In this document: positions 48,198-57,370 of the stretch, in pieces | Position numbering within the stretch: the first letter of the stretch is position 1 | Layout: each line of letters starts with the position of its first letter | Assembly: GCA_910575625.1 (NCBI GenBank) | Contig: CAJTFD010000006.1 | Span: forward strand, 124,001 to 188,000 | Direction of reading: 5' to 3' | Length of the DNA: 64,000 nucleotides | DNA from: Clostridia bacterium | GTDB lineage: Bacteria; Bacillota; Clostridia; Lachnospirales; Lachnospiraceae | Program-made: the position numbers and the translations under genes | Notes under the pieces: generated by a model | Told to the model about the DNA's origin: nothing | The model's input: the letters and a program-made list of their open reading frames with translations, nothing else | The model's database searches: none

Positions 48198-50422
48198 ATG
48201 ATCTCTTCTCCCAACTCCTGGATCCGGATATCCAAGGCACTGTACCGGCCTGCCTCCCGCTTATTCGCGATCATCTGCTGGAAGGTCTTCGTGCTGCCCA
48301 CAAGGGTCACACATTTTTTCGCCCGGGTCACAGCCGTGTAGAGCAGGTTCCGGTTCATCAGCATCTGCGGCCCGGTCAGCAGCGGGATCACCACCGCCGG
48401 ATACTCACTCCCCTGGGATTTATGTATGGTGACCGCATAGGCCAGCTCCAGTTCATCCAATTGTTTGAAAGAATAGTCCACATATCTGCCCTGGTCAAAT
48501 TCCACGGTCATGATCCCGGCAAATTCATTGATCTCACGGACCCTTCCGATATCTCCGTTGAAGACGCCCACGCCCTTTTCCGTGACGATCCCGTATTTTC
48601 CCTGCACTTCCCATTCAAGCTGATAATTGTTCTTTATCTGCATCACCTTATCGCCCTGACGGAACAGTGTATGACCGTATTCTTTCTCTTTTTTGGACTC
48701 ATCTGCAGGATTTAAGTATTTCTGTAAAAAAGGATTGAGCTGCTCCACCCCCAGGACGCCTTTGCGCATGGGCGTGAGCACCTGGATCTCCATAGGGTCT
48801 GTATGGACATACTTCGGCAGCTTCTCCTGGATCAGCGCGATCACCACCCGCAGGACTAAGATCGCCTCCTGCCGCTCCAGGAAAAAGAAATCCCTGCTCT
48901 TATTATTGATCTTGACTTGTTCTCCCCGGTTGATCTTGTGGGCATTCACCACAATATCACTCTGGCTGGCCTGCCGGAAGATCCGCGTCAGCTCCACCAC
49001 CGGAAAAGCCTCTGACCCAATGATATCCCGGAGCACATTGCCCGGCCCCACGCTGGGGAGCTGATCCACATCCCCCACCAGGATCAGGCGTGTCCCTACA
49101 CTGAGGGCTGACAGCAGAGCATGCATCAGATAGATATCCACCATGGACATCTCATCAATGATCACCACATCGGCCTCCAGAGGATTCTGTTCATTCCGCT
49201 CAAAATGCACCCCCGCGGAGGACTCCTCCAGCACGCCGGATAACTCCAGCAGCCGGTGGATGGTCTGCGCCTCCCAGCCGGTGGCCTCTGTCATCCGGTT
49301 CGCCGCCCGTCCCGTGGGAGCGGCGAGCCGGATCTGCATCTCCTCCCCCTCAAAATAGCGGAGCATGGCATTGATCGTGGTCGTCTTACCGGTCCCAGGC
49401 CCGCCTGTGAGCACAAAAAGACCATGACAGGCCGCCTGCCGCACCGCCTCCCGCTGCCGTTCGTCGAGCTGGATGCCTGTCTCCTTCTCCATGGCGCTGA
49501 TCCGCCTATCTGTGCCCTCAACATCCTGCTCAAGCTGTACATCCAACTCCCGCAGCATCCGCGCCGTGCTCAATTCCAGATAATAGAGCTGGCTGCCGTA
49601 GACCACCGGACCTGCACCCAGCTCTTTTAAGACCGCTTTGTGTTCGATCGCCAGATCCATCAGATACTTTTCCATCAGCTCCTCGTCCACCTGTAAAAGG
49701 TCCGAAGCCTGCCGGAAGAGTTCCTGTCTCGGCAGATAGATATGTCCCTGGCCCGTGGCCAAGAGCAGTGTATAGAGGAGCCCGCTCTTGATCCGATAGC
49801 CGGAATCCCCTTGGATCCCGATCTTCCCCGCGATCTCATCCGCGACCTTAAAACCCACTCCGGGGATATCCTCCGCCATCTGATATGGATTCTCCCGCAG
49901 CACCTGATAGAGATCCTGTCCGTACTGTTGATAGATCTTCGCTCCCAGATTCAATGAGATCCCATATTTCTGCAGAAAGATCATCGCCTTTCGCATGTCG
50001 GCCTTCTCTTCCATCTGCCGCGCGATCTCCCGGGCCTTCCGCTCGCTGATGCCTTTTACCTCGGAAAGTCTCTCCGGCTCCTCCTCCACCACCCGGATCG
50101 TATCTTCCCCAAAATGTTTCACGATCCGGGCCGCAAGGGCCGCCCCGACCCCTTTGATCGCTCCGGAACCCAGATAGCGCTCCATAGCGGCCGTATCCTC
50201 CGGCACTTTCGTCTGAAAAGACTCTATATGGAACTGCTGTCCATAGACCGCGTGTTCCGTATAATGGCCCTGCGCCTCGATGGCTTCACCCTGGCCGATA
50301 TACTGGAACGTGCCCACACAGGTGACCTCCGTCCCCTCGTCTGCCAGCACCAGGACTGTATAGCCGTTCTCCTCATTCCTGAATATGATATGGTCCACAT
50401 ACCCGGAAACGGTATCTGTCAT
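48194..50422 (-). CDS. recD2: RecD2-type ATP-dependent DNA helicase
   Basis: 742 residues. The N-terminal OB-like and helix-hairpin-helix part (residues 1-230) includes IKGVGAALAARIVKHFG and DIPGVGFKVADEIAG. The SF1B helicase core has Walker A TGGPGTGKTTTINAML near 340, Walker B VVIIDEMSMVD, LILVGDVDQLPSVGPGNVL, and the C-terminal AVTIHKSQGSEYPAVVIPL. RecD2 works without RecBC in replication-fork repair. The ATG at 50422 follows AAGGGGG; the apparent extension to 50671 lies over mreB in another frame. It begins 14 bases after mreB. Confidence 0.95.
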   Translation of the reverse strand: MTDTVSGYVDHIIFRNEENGYTVLVLADEGTEVTCVGTFQYIGQGEAIEAQGHYTEHAVYGQQFHIESFQTKVPEDTAAMERYLGSGAIKGVGAALAARIVKHFGEDTIRVVEEEPERLSEVKGISERKAREIARQMEEKADMRKAMIFLQKYGISLNLGAKIYQQYGQDLYQVLRENPYQMAEDIPGVGFKVADEIAGKIGIQGDSGYRIKSGLLYTLLLATGQGHIYLPRQELFRQASDLLQVDEELMEKYLMDLAIEHKAVLKELGAGPVVYGSQLYYLELSTARMLRELDVQLEQDVEGTDRRISAMEKETGIQLDERQREAVRQAACHGLFVLTGGPGTGKTTTINAMLRYFEGEEMQIRLAAPTGRAANRMTEATGWEAQTIHRLLELSGVLEESSAGVHFERNEQNPLEADVVIIDEMSMVDIYLMHALLSALSVGTRLILVGDVDQLPSVGPGNVLRDIIGSEAFPVVELTRIFRQASQSDIVVNAHKINRGEQVKINNKSRDFFFLERQEAILVLRVVIALIQEKLPKYVHTDPMEIQVLTPMRKGVLGVEQLNPFLQKYLNPADESKKEKEYGHTLFRQGDKVMQIKNNYQLEWEVQGKYGIVTEKGVGVFNGDIGRVREINEFAGIMTVEFDQGRYVDYSFKQLDELELAYAVTIHKSQGSEYPAVVIPLLTGPQMLMNRNLLYTAVTRAKKCVTLVGSTKTFQQMIANKREAGRYSALDIRIQELGEEII

Positions 50423-50436
50423 AACAACTGCCCCCT

Positions 50437-51420
50437 TTACAGCTCCGCCGCGATCTCCGCGTATTTCCCGGTCCCCACGGCCACAGCCAGCATGGGCTCC
50501 TGAGCCGTCATGGTGTTGATCCCGGTCTTCTGTTCGATCAGGTTCTCGATACCTCCCAATAAGGCTCCGCCTCCCGTGAGCACGATCCCCCGGTCCACCA
50601 CATCGGCCGCCAGTTCCGGCGGTGTCTTCTCCAGGACGCCGTGGACCGCATCCACGATCTGGGAGGTACACTCGTACATGGCCTGCCGGATCTCCTCTGA
50701 AGTCAGAGTGACAGACTTGGGCAGGCCGGTGATCACGTTGCGCCCTTTGACTTCCAGTGTCAACAATTCCGGGCGTTCGCAGGCCATCCCGATCTGGATC
50801 TTGATGTCCTCTGCCGTGCGCTCCCCGATGAACAGATTGTGGTTTTTGCGCACATGGCGCATGATCGCCTCGTCAAAATTATCCCCGGCCACTTTGACCG
50901 ATGCAGAGACCACGGTCCCCCCTAAGGAGATCACCGCGATATCCGAAGTGCCGCCTCCGATATCCACCACCATATTCCCGCAGGGACGCAGGATATCGAT
51001 GCCGGAGCCGATAGCCGCCGCGATCGGTTCCTCGATCAGATGCACTTCCCGTGCACCCGCCTGGTAGGTGGCTTCCTCCACCGCCTTTTTTTCCACCTCT
51101 GTCACGCCGCTGGGTACACAGATGCTGATACGGGGTTTGCGGAATGCCCTCCGGCCAATGGCTTTTGAGATAAAATATTTTAACATCTTCTCGGTGATAT
51201 CATAGTCTGAGATCACCCCCTGGCGCAGGGGACGTATGGCCACCACATTCCCCGGGGTGCGCCCGATCATCTGGCGCGCCTCCTCCCCGATCGCTTTGAT
51301 CTTCTCCGTGTCTTTATCATATGCCACCACAGAGGGTTCCTTCAATACGATCCCTTTTCCTGTGGCATATACCAATATGCTGGATGTGCCCAGATCTATC
51401 CCAATGTCTGTTGATGCCAT
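50437..51420 (-). CDS. mreB: Rod-shape actin homologue, MreB/Mbl type
   Basis: 327 residues with the actin-fold signatures IGIDLGTSSILVYA (phosphate 1), VDIGGGTSDIAVISLGG (phosphate 2) and IVLTGGGALLGGIENL (adenosine). It forms membrane-bound filaments that guide wall synthesis. MreC and MreD do not follow; the next gene is recD2, so this is probably one of several MreB paralogues rather than the main mreBCD locus. A GAAAGGGG site precedes the ATG. Confidence 0.93.
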   Translation of the reverse strand: MASTDIGIDLGTSSILVYATGKGIVLKEPSVVAYDKDTEKIKAIGEEARQMIGRTPGNVVAIRPLRQGVISDYDITEKMLKYFISKAIGRRAFRKPRISICVPSGVTEVEKKAVEEATYQAGAREVHLIEEPIAAAIGSGIDILRPCGNMVVDIGGGTSDIAVISLGGTVVSASVKVAGDNFDEAIMRHVRKNHNLFIGERTAEDIKIQIGMACERPELLTLEVKGRNVITGLPKSVTLTSEEIRQAMYECTSQIVDAVHGVLEKTPPELAADVVDRGIVLTGGGALLGGIENLIEQKTGINTMTAQEPMLAVAVGTGKYAEIAAEL

Positions 51421-51514
51421 CGCAATCCCCTTTCCTGTTTTTGTCCAAAATCTTTCCTAAATACAACACAATTTAAATACCTTTGTGTTTCACCGAAGAT
51501 GCTTTTTTTAGAGT

Positions 51515-51568
51515 GCATGTGTAAAAACGCAGGCGTAACGGGCTACGCTGAGGCTTTTACACATGTGC
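51515..51568. repeat. Long imperfect hairpin between uvrA and mreB
   Basis: 54 bases in which GCATGTGTAAAA pairs with TTTTACACATGTGC and an inner CAGGCGTA pairs with TACGCTGA across the loop ACGGGC. No T tract follows on the minus strand, so it is not a classic terminator of uvrA. It could be a palindromic repeat or a structured leader for mreB. I found no second copy in the window. Confidence 0.55.
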
Positions 51569-51619
51569 TAATGGGGAAAGCAGACCAGCGAAACGTAAGG
51601 TTATTTAAAATGGGTCATA

Positions 51620-54484
51620 CTAGATATCCGATGCATCGGAAAACGCATGGATCGCTTTATCGATATAGATCCCCGTGTACGACTGCGGGCAGGCGGCCAC
51701 CTCTTCCGGCGTTCCGCAGGCCACCACCGTGCCGCCTCTGTCTCCGCCCTCCGGTCCGATATCGATGATATAGTCCGCTGTCTTGATCACATCCAGGTTG
51801 TGCTCGATCACCACCACGGAATTGCCCCCTGCCGCCAGACGCTGAAGGATCTGGATCAACTTATGCACATCTGCAAAATGGAGCCCTGTCGTGGGTTCAT
51901 CCAGGATGTAGATCGTCTTTCCCGTGCTCCGCTTACTCAATTCCGTGGCCAATTTCACCCGCTGCGCTTCCCCGCCGGAAAGCGTGGTGGACGGCTGGCC
52001 TAAACGGATATAGGGCAGGCCCACATCATACAGTGTCTGGATCTTCCTGTTGATCGATGGGATCGCCTGGAAAAAGTCCAGCGCCTCCTCCACCGTCATG
52101 TCCAATACGTCAAAGATGCTCTTCTCCTTGTATTTTACCTCCAAAGTTTCCCTGTTATACCGTTTTCCCTGACAAACTTCACAGGGCACATATACATCCG
52201 GCAGGAAATGCATCTCGATCTTCAATATGCCGTCCCCGCCGCAGGCCTCACAGCGGCCGCCCTTCACATTGAAACTGAACCGCCCTTTCTTATACCCACG
52301 CGCCTTGGCGTCGGCTGTGGAGGCGAACAGGTCACGGATCTGGTCAAAGACCCCTGTATACGTGGCCGGATTGGAACGGGGTGTGCGCCCGATGGGTGAC
52401 TGGTCGATATCGATCACTTTGTCAAGCTGATCAACCCCTGTGATCGACCTGTGTTTCCCCGGGATCACCCGGGCCCTGTTCAGCCGCCTGGCCAGACCTT
52501 TATATAGGATCTCATTGACCAGGGAACTCTTTCCCGAGCCGGAGACCCCGGTCACGCAGGTGATCACCCCCAGGGGGATGTCCACATCCACATTTTTCAG
52601 ATTATTCTCGGCTGCGCCTCTTACTTTCAGGAAACCGGAGGGTTCCTTCCGCGTCTCAGGGACCGGGATCTGGATCTTGCCGCTGAGATACTGGCCGGTG
52701 ACCGAATCCTTGTTCTTCATCAATTCTTTGGCCGTCCCGATGCCCACCAGCCTGCCGCCGTGTTCTCCCGCGCCCGGCCCGATATCCACCACGCAGTCCG
52801 CCGCCAACATGGTATCCGCATCATGCTCCACCACGATCAGTGTGTTCCCCAAGTCCCGCAGATGACAGAGCGTGCGCAGCAGTTTATCATTGTCCCTCTG
52901 GTGCAGACCGATGCTAGGCTCATCCAGGATATACGCCACACCCACAAGCCCAGAACCAATCTGAGTCGCCAGACGGATGCGCTGGGCTTCTCCGCCGGAT
53001 AAGGTGGCCGTCGCCCTGGCCAGTGTCAGGTATTCCAGACCCACATCCACCAGGAAACCTACCCGGGCGCGGATCTCCTTTAACACCTGATGCCCGATCA
53101 GCTCCTGCTGCTTGGTCAGTTCCAGATGTTCCAGGAAATCCTGCAGCTTCACCACAGACATGGAGGTCACAGTATAGATATTCTCTCCGCCCACAGTCAC
53201 AGCCAGGGATTCCTGTTTCAGACGCTGCCCTTTGCAGACACGGCAGGGCGTGATCCGCATGAACGTCTCGTACTCCTGTTTGCTCGTCTCCGATCCGGTC
53301 TCCCGATACCGCCGCTCCACGTTGCGGATCAGCCCCTCAAAAGCCACATCGTAAGTCCCTTCCCCGCGCTGGCCTTTATAATGGACCTTGACCTTCTTGC
53401 CCTCCGTGCCGTGGAGGATCACATCCCGGATATCCGGGGGATAGTCCTCGAAAGGCGTATCCAGATCAAAATCATATTCCTTCGCCAATGCGTCCAGGAT
53501 CGCCCTGGTAAAACTGCCCTTCTCCGTGCAGGAATGCCAGCCCATCACCACGATCGCGCCCTGGGAGATGCTCAGGGACTGATCCGGGATCATCAAGTCC
53601 ACGTCAAACTCCATCTTATAGCCCAGCCCGCTGCAGGCCGGACAGGCCCCGAATGGATTGTTAAAAGAAAAGCTGCGCGGCTCGATCTCCTCCACACTGA
53701 CCCCGCAATCCGGACAGGAAAAACTCTGGCTGAAATTGATCAGGTTCCCGTCCATGGTATCCACCACCAAAAGCCCCTCCGCCAGAGACAGCACATTTTC
53801 GATGGAATCTGTCAGCCGCTTCTCGATCCCCGGCTTCACCACGAGACGATCCACAACGATCTCTATGTTGTGTTTGATATTTTTTTCTAAAGTGATCTCC
53901 TCCGAGAGGTCATACAGGTTCCCGTCCACCTGCACGCGGACGTAGCCGCTCCTTTTTGCCTGCTCGAAAAGTTTCACATGCGTGCCCTTGCGCCCCCGGA
54001 CCACCGGCGCCAAGAGCTGGATCCGGGTCTTCTGGGGCAGTTCCATGATCTGGTCCACCATCTGGTCCACCGTCTGGCGCATGATCTCCCGACCGCATTT
54101 CGGACAGTGGGGGATCCCGATCCGGGCATAGAGCAGACGGAAATAGTCGTAGATCTCCGTCACGGTCCCCACCGTGGAACGGGGGTTGCGGTTGGTGGAT
54201 TTCTGGTCGATGGAGATCGCGGGGGAGAGGCCCTCGATGCTCTCCACATCCGGCTTCTCCATCTGCCCTAAAAATTGCCGGGCGTAGGATGTGAGAGATT
54301 CCATATAACGCCGCTGCCCCTCCGCGTAAATGGTGTCAAAAGCCAGGGAACTCTTCCCGGAACCGGACAATCCAGTCAGGACCACAAATTCATTTCGGGG
54401 AATGTCCACATCCAGATGCTTTAGATTGTTCTCATTCGCTCCCCGGATCTTGATAAATTCTTTTGATCTCTTTGGTGCTGCCAT
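51620..54484 (-). CDS. uvrA: Excinuclease ABC subunit A
   Basis: 954 residues, full length, with two ABC ATPase halves. Walker A motifs are [14 protein letters not shown] near residue 38 and [15 protein letters not shown] near 645; zinc motifs CPDCG..CPACSG and [12 protein letters not shown], and signatures [16 protein letters not shown] and [16 protein letters not shown], are present. It recognises bulky DNA lesions and loads UvrB. AAGGAGAG precedes the ATG. uvrB, often adjacent in Firmicutes, is not in the window. Confidence 0.97.
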   Translation of the reverse strand: MAAPKRSKEFIKIRGANENNLKHLDVDIPRNEFVVLTGLSGSGKSSLAFDTIYAEGQRRYMESLTSYARQFLGQMEKPDVESIEGLSPAISIDQKSTNRNPRSTVGTVTEIYDYFRLLYARIGIPHCPKCGREIMRQTVDQMVDQIMELPQKTRIQLLAPVVRGRKGTHVKLFEQAKRSGYVRVQVDGNLYDLSEEITLEKNIKHNIEIVVDRLVVKPGIEKRLTDSIENVLSLAEGLLVVDTMDGNLINFSQSFSCPDCGVSVEEIEPRSFSFNNPFGACPACSGLGYKMEFDVDLMIPDQSLSISQGAIVVMGWHSCTEKGSFTRAILDALAKEYDFDLDTPFEDYPPDIRDVILHGTEGKKVKVHYKGQRGEGTYDVAFEGLIRNVERRYRETGSETSKQEYETFMRITPCRVCKGQRLKQESLAVTVGGENIYTVTSMSVVKLQDFLEHLELTKQQELIGHQVLKEIRARVGFLVDVGLEYLTLARATATLSGGEAQRIRLATQIGSGLVGVAYILDEPSIGLHQRDNDKLLRTLCHLRDLGNTLIVVEHDADTMLAADCVVDIGPGAGEHGGRLVGIGTAKELMKNKDSVTGQYLSGKIQIPVPETRKEPSGFLKVRGAAENNLKNVDVDIPLGVITCVTGVSGSGKSSLVNEILYKGLARRLNRARVIPGKHRSITGVDQLDKVIDIDQSPIGRTPRSNPATYTGVFDQIRDLFASTADAKARGYKKGRFSFNVKGGRCEACGGDGILKIEMHFLPDVYVPCEVCQGKRYNRETLEVKYKEKSIFDVLDMTVEEALDFFQAIPSINRKIQTLYDVGLPYIRLGQPSTTLSGGEAQRVKLATELSKRSTGKTIYILDEPTTGLHFADVHKLIQILQRLAAGGNSVVVIEHNLDVIKTADYIIDIGPEGGDRGGTVVACGTPEEVAACPQSYTGIYIDKAIHAFSDASDI

Positions 54485-54587
54485 GCTGCCTCTCCTTATG
54501 TTCTATAGGATATTAAGATGTCCATTTCCTTGATCTTCCATACAGTGTACCATAAACGGAAGAATTATTCAAACGTTTGTTCGCATT

Positions 54588-55835
54588 TTAAGATTTTTTT
54601 AATAAATGTTCCGCCATATAGGGCATCAGATGCATCTCCTCCCCTTTTTGATGGAAGCCAAATCCCAGATTTGCACCCGAATCCGTCGTCTGCCCGCAGT
54701 CTTCCCATTGGAGCAGCCGATAGCCGGATCTTTCCATTTCAGCCAAAAACTGGTCCCGGTCAAAATTTTTCTCATAAGCCTCCGGATATTGCGCCAGCAG
54801 ATTTTTCATGGACTTTCTGCCATTTTCAAAATAAAAATAGGTGCCTATAAGCCGGGCGTCTTTTGCCATGAACTTCTGCATCTCATTATATAGGAAGCTA
54901 TGGTGGTAAAAATTATGTTCATTGGCGGCAAAAAAATCCAGATGCAGATCGATGCAGCCCTCTTTCAACGGCAGGCACATGCTGCTGTCCGCGATATAGA
55001 GCACATCCATCCCCTGCTCCTGCTCCTCAATGAGTTTTTTGTACATATGCAGGGTCTCCGGATATTTATCCACCAGGATGTACCGGCCAGCCGAGGGCAG
55101 CCATCCCAGATGATTGTGCATAAAACACCACGCATTCACATAGGTCTCCATGATCGCTCTCCCGGCCAGATCCATCTTTTTGAGCCTGTCGCCCATCCAG
55201 TTATAGGAGCGCTCGAATAGGCTTAAGAGCGCCGGGGGCAGATCCTTATATAATTCCCGGTCTGTATCCGGACGGTCATGCAGGCTCCGTTCCCTGTGTG
55301 GGGTCAGCAGTATGCCCTCCCTCACTTGCGCCTGGTAGCCGCAAGGGCAGGACACGTTTCCATTGTGGAGATACACAAGATCCATATCTGCTTGGGAGAT
55401 CTGCAGGTTCCCGCCGCATAAAGGACAACAGAGCAGATCCAACATCCGGACGGGCAGGCCGATCCGATCTTTTTGTCTTTCCTGCTTCTGGGAGAGTTCC
55501 CAGATCTTGCCGCCCAACCGCCTGATCACAGCCTCCAGCCGCTCTTTTTCCTGGATGCAGGATCTTTGTTTTCCCTGGAACACCGCCTTGAGTTCCTGAC
55601 AGTCCTGGGGATCCGCAAGATGGGAGACCCGGTACAGGGACAAGATCTTATGGATCTCATTTAAGGAAAAATCCAGTCCCTTTAACTCCAGCACCAGCTC
55701 CAGATCTTTTAAAGTCTTCTCATCAAAAACATACTGGCTCTTGGGCCTGGGAGGCACCAGCAGTCCGTACTGGATATAGTAATACAGATTGTCCACAGAG
55801 ATCCCATATTTTTCAGAAACTTGGCCAATACGCAT
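54588..55835 (-). CDS. MerR-type regulator fused to a zinc ribbon and a methyltransferase-like domain
   Basis: 415 residues. Residues 1-70 are a MerR helix-turn-helix (MRIGQVSEKYGISVDNLYYY, then the FDEKTLKDLELVLELK wing). A coiled coil follows (85-125), then a zinc ribbon with CCPLC (136-140) and CPCG (163-166), and from 205 a class I methyltransferase-like region. In that region YILVDKYPETLHMYKKL resembles motif II and IADSSMCLPLKEGCIDLHLDFF the motif IV loop. The glycine-rich SAM motif I is missing: the expected place reads HLGWLPSAGRY. So the domain may sense a ligand rather than methylate. I start at the ATG at 55835; AGGAGG ends ten bases upstream. A MerR-type operator lies in its promoter. 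Confidence 0.75.
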   Translation of the reverse strand: MRIGQVSEKYGISVDNLYYYIQYGLLVPPRPKSQYVFDEKTLKDLELVLELKGLDFSLNEIHKILSLYRVSHLADPQDCQELKAVFQGKQRSCIQEKERLEAVIRRLGGKIWELSQKQERQKDRIGLPVRMLDLLCCPLCGGNLQISQADMDLVYLHNGNVSCPCGYQAQVREGILLTPHRERSLHDRPDTDRELYKDLPPALLSLFERSYNWMGDRLKKMDLAGRAIMETYVNAWCFMHNHLGWLPSAGRYILVDKYPETLHMYKKLIEEQEQGMDVLYIADSSMCLPLKEGCIDLHLDFFAANEHNFYHHSFLYNEMQKFMAKDARLIGTYFYFENGRKSMKNLLAQYPEAYEKNFDRDQFLAEMERSGYRLLQWEDCGQTTDSGANLGFGFHQKGEEMHLMPYMAEHLLKKS

Positions 55836-55860
55836 GGTCTGCATCCCTCCTGTGTGGTAC

Positions 55861-55892
55861 ATCATAACACAAACCCGGAGTACACTCAAGGT
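55861..55892 (-). promoter_or_regulatory. Promoter and overlapping MerR-type operator of the MerR-fusion gene
   Basis: On the minus strand TTGAGT (55884-55889), 17 bases, TATGAT (55861-55866). Overlapping the -35 and spacer is a 20-base dyad at 55873-55892 whose arms ACC..GAGT and ACTC..GGT match the layout of MerR-family sites. It probably mediates autoregulation and may also act on hisD, whose promoter begins 28 bases away. Confidence 0.6.
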
Positions 55893-55919
55893 TTTCATAA
55901 AAAATACCCAAATACATTC

Positions 55920-55948
55920 TTGACATTTAGGATGCTCCGTGCTATACA
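55920..55948 (+). promoter_or_regulatory. Promoter for the HisD-family gene
   Basis: TTGACA (55920-55925), 17 bases, TATACA (55943-55948). The start is predicted near 55955, about 50 bases before the ATG. Confidence 0.65.
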
Positions 55949-56004
55949 ATCAACGTGACTAAAATATTAAAATAACATACAAAAACGAGAGAGGAAGACC
56001 GATC

Positions 56005-57285
56005 ATGAAGATATTAAAGAGCGCCCAGAAACGCACCCCCGCCGTCACCCGCAGTCTGCAGGCCGCCGTCACCGAGATCATCGACCGGGTCTGTCAGGAA
56101 GGCGACCGTGCATTAAAAGATTACAGCCTGCGATTTGACCAGTGCAGCCGCGAAGATCTGAGGGTCACTCCAAAAGAGATCCAGAACGCCTATGAAAAAC
56201 TGACTCCCCAGGAGATCGAGGATATGAAGACCGCACTGGGCAACATCCGCGCATTTGCCCAGGCGCAGAGAGGATCTCTGACTGAAATAGAGGATTTCAG
56301 CCCTATGCCCGGCATCCACTTAGGCCACCGCATCATCCCGGTGCGCTCCTGCTGCTGCTACGTGCCGGGGGGCAGTTATCCGCTCTATTCCACTGCGCTG
56401 ATGCTGGCCGCCCCCGCAAAAGCCGCCGGCGTCCCCCGTATCACCGCCTGCTCCCCTGTCGTGAAAGGAAGCGGACAGATCCACCCCAAGACATTGGTAG
56501 CCATGGACCTGGCCGGTGTGGACGAGATCTACGCCGTGGGCGGCGCCCAGGCGATCGCGGCTTTTTCCTACGGCACAGAACAGATCGAGCCGGTGGACCT
56601 GATCGTGGGGCCGGGCAACCAGTATGTCACCGAGGCCAAACGCCAGTGCTATGGACAGGTGGGGATCGATTTTGTAGCCGGTCCCAGTGAAGTCCTGGTA
56701 CTGGCAGACCAAAGCGCCAACCCGGACATCGTGGCCGCCGACCTGCTGGCCCAATCCGAACACGATCCCAACGCCAAAGGGATCGTCATCACCACGGATG
56801 AGACGTTCGGCCGATCTGTGCTCTCTTCCGTTAAAAAACAGCTGGAAACCTTGCAGACCGCCCAGATCGCAGAGCAGTCCTGGGATACGTATGGGGAGAT
56901 ATTGTTGGTGGATTCCCTGGATGAGGCGATCGACCTTGCCAACTCGTATGCCCCGGAACACCTGGAAGTGAATGTGGCAGATCCCCAAAAGATCCTGCCC
57001 CGGTTATACAACTACGGTTCCCTTTTCATCGGAGAAAATACGGCGGAAGTGTTCGGGGATTATGCTTCGGGCACAAATCACACACTGCCCACCCTGCGGG
57101 CCTCCCGCTATACCGGCGGCGTGTGGGTGGGGACATTCTTAAAGACCTGCACCCACCAGAGCATGACGCCGGAAGCCTCCGGTAAGATCGCGCCGCTGGT
57201 GGCGCGCATGGCCAGTGGTGAGGGATTGGCCGGACATGCACGGGCGGCCAAGATCCGCACGGATACTCCGGAACATATCCTTTAG
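56005..57285 (+). CDS. hisD: Histidinol dehydrogenase family protein
   Basis: 426 residues. All catalytic features of HisD are present: the QSEH motif giving Gln and His zinc ligands (LLAQSEHDP), the catalytic Glu-His pair in YAPEHLEV, Asp in GDYASGTNHTLPT and the last His in GLAGHARAA. True HisD oxidises histidinol to histidine using NAD. However, it stands alone, outside a his operon, and the region LGHRIIPVRSCCCYVPGGSYPL resembles HisD-like dehydrogenases of other substrates, such as the sulfopropanediol enzyme HpsN as I recall it. It is divergent from the MerR fusion. Symbol given for the family only. Confidence 0.75.
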   Translation: MKILKSAQKRTPAVTRSLQAAVTEIIDRVCQEGDRALKDYSLRFDQCSREDLRVTPKEIQNAYEKLTPQEIEDMKTALGNIRAFAQAQRGSLTEIEDFSPMPGIHLGHRIIPVRSCCCYVPGGSYPLYSTALMLAAPAKAAGVPRITACSPVVKGSGQIHPKTLVAMDLAGVDEIYAVGGAQAIAAFSYGTEQIEPVDLIVGPGNQYVTEAKRQCYGQVGIDFVAGPSEVLVLADQSANPDIVAADLLAQSEHDPNAKGIVITTDETFGRSVLSSVKKQLETLQTAQIAEQSWDTYGEILLVDSLDEAIDLANSYAPEHLEVNVADPQKILPRLYNYGSLFIGENTAEVFGDYASGTNHTLPTLRASRYTGGVWVGTFLKTCTHQSMTPEASGKIAPLVARMASGEGLAGHARAAKIRTDTPEHIL

Positions 57286-57331
57286 ATCTATCTGTAAAAA
57301 CTGAACGGACCAGCCATATCCACAATCGCAA

Positions 57332-57359
57332 AACAGGCATAGGAGTGCCCATGCCTGTT
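57332..57359. terminator. Bidirectional hairpin between hisD and res
   Basis: AACAGGCAT (57332-57340) pairs with ATGCCTGTT (57351-57359). On the minus strand it is followed by TTTT. It lies between convergent genes and probably ends both. Confidence 0.65.
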
Positions 57360-57370
57360 CTGCATAAATT

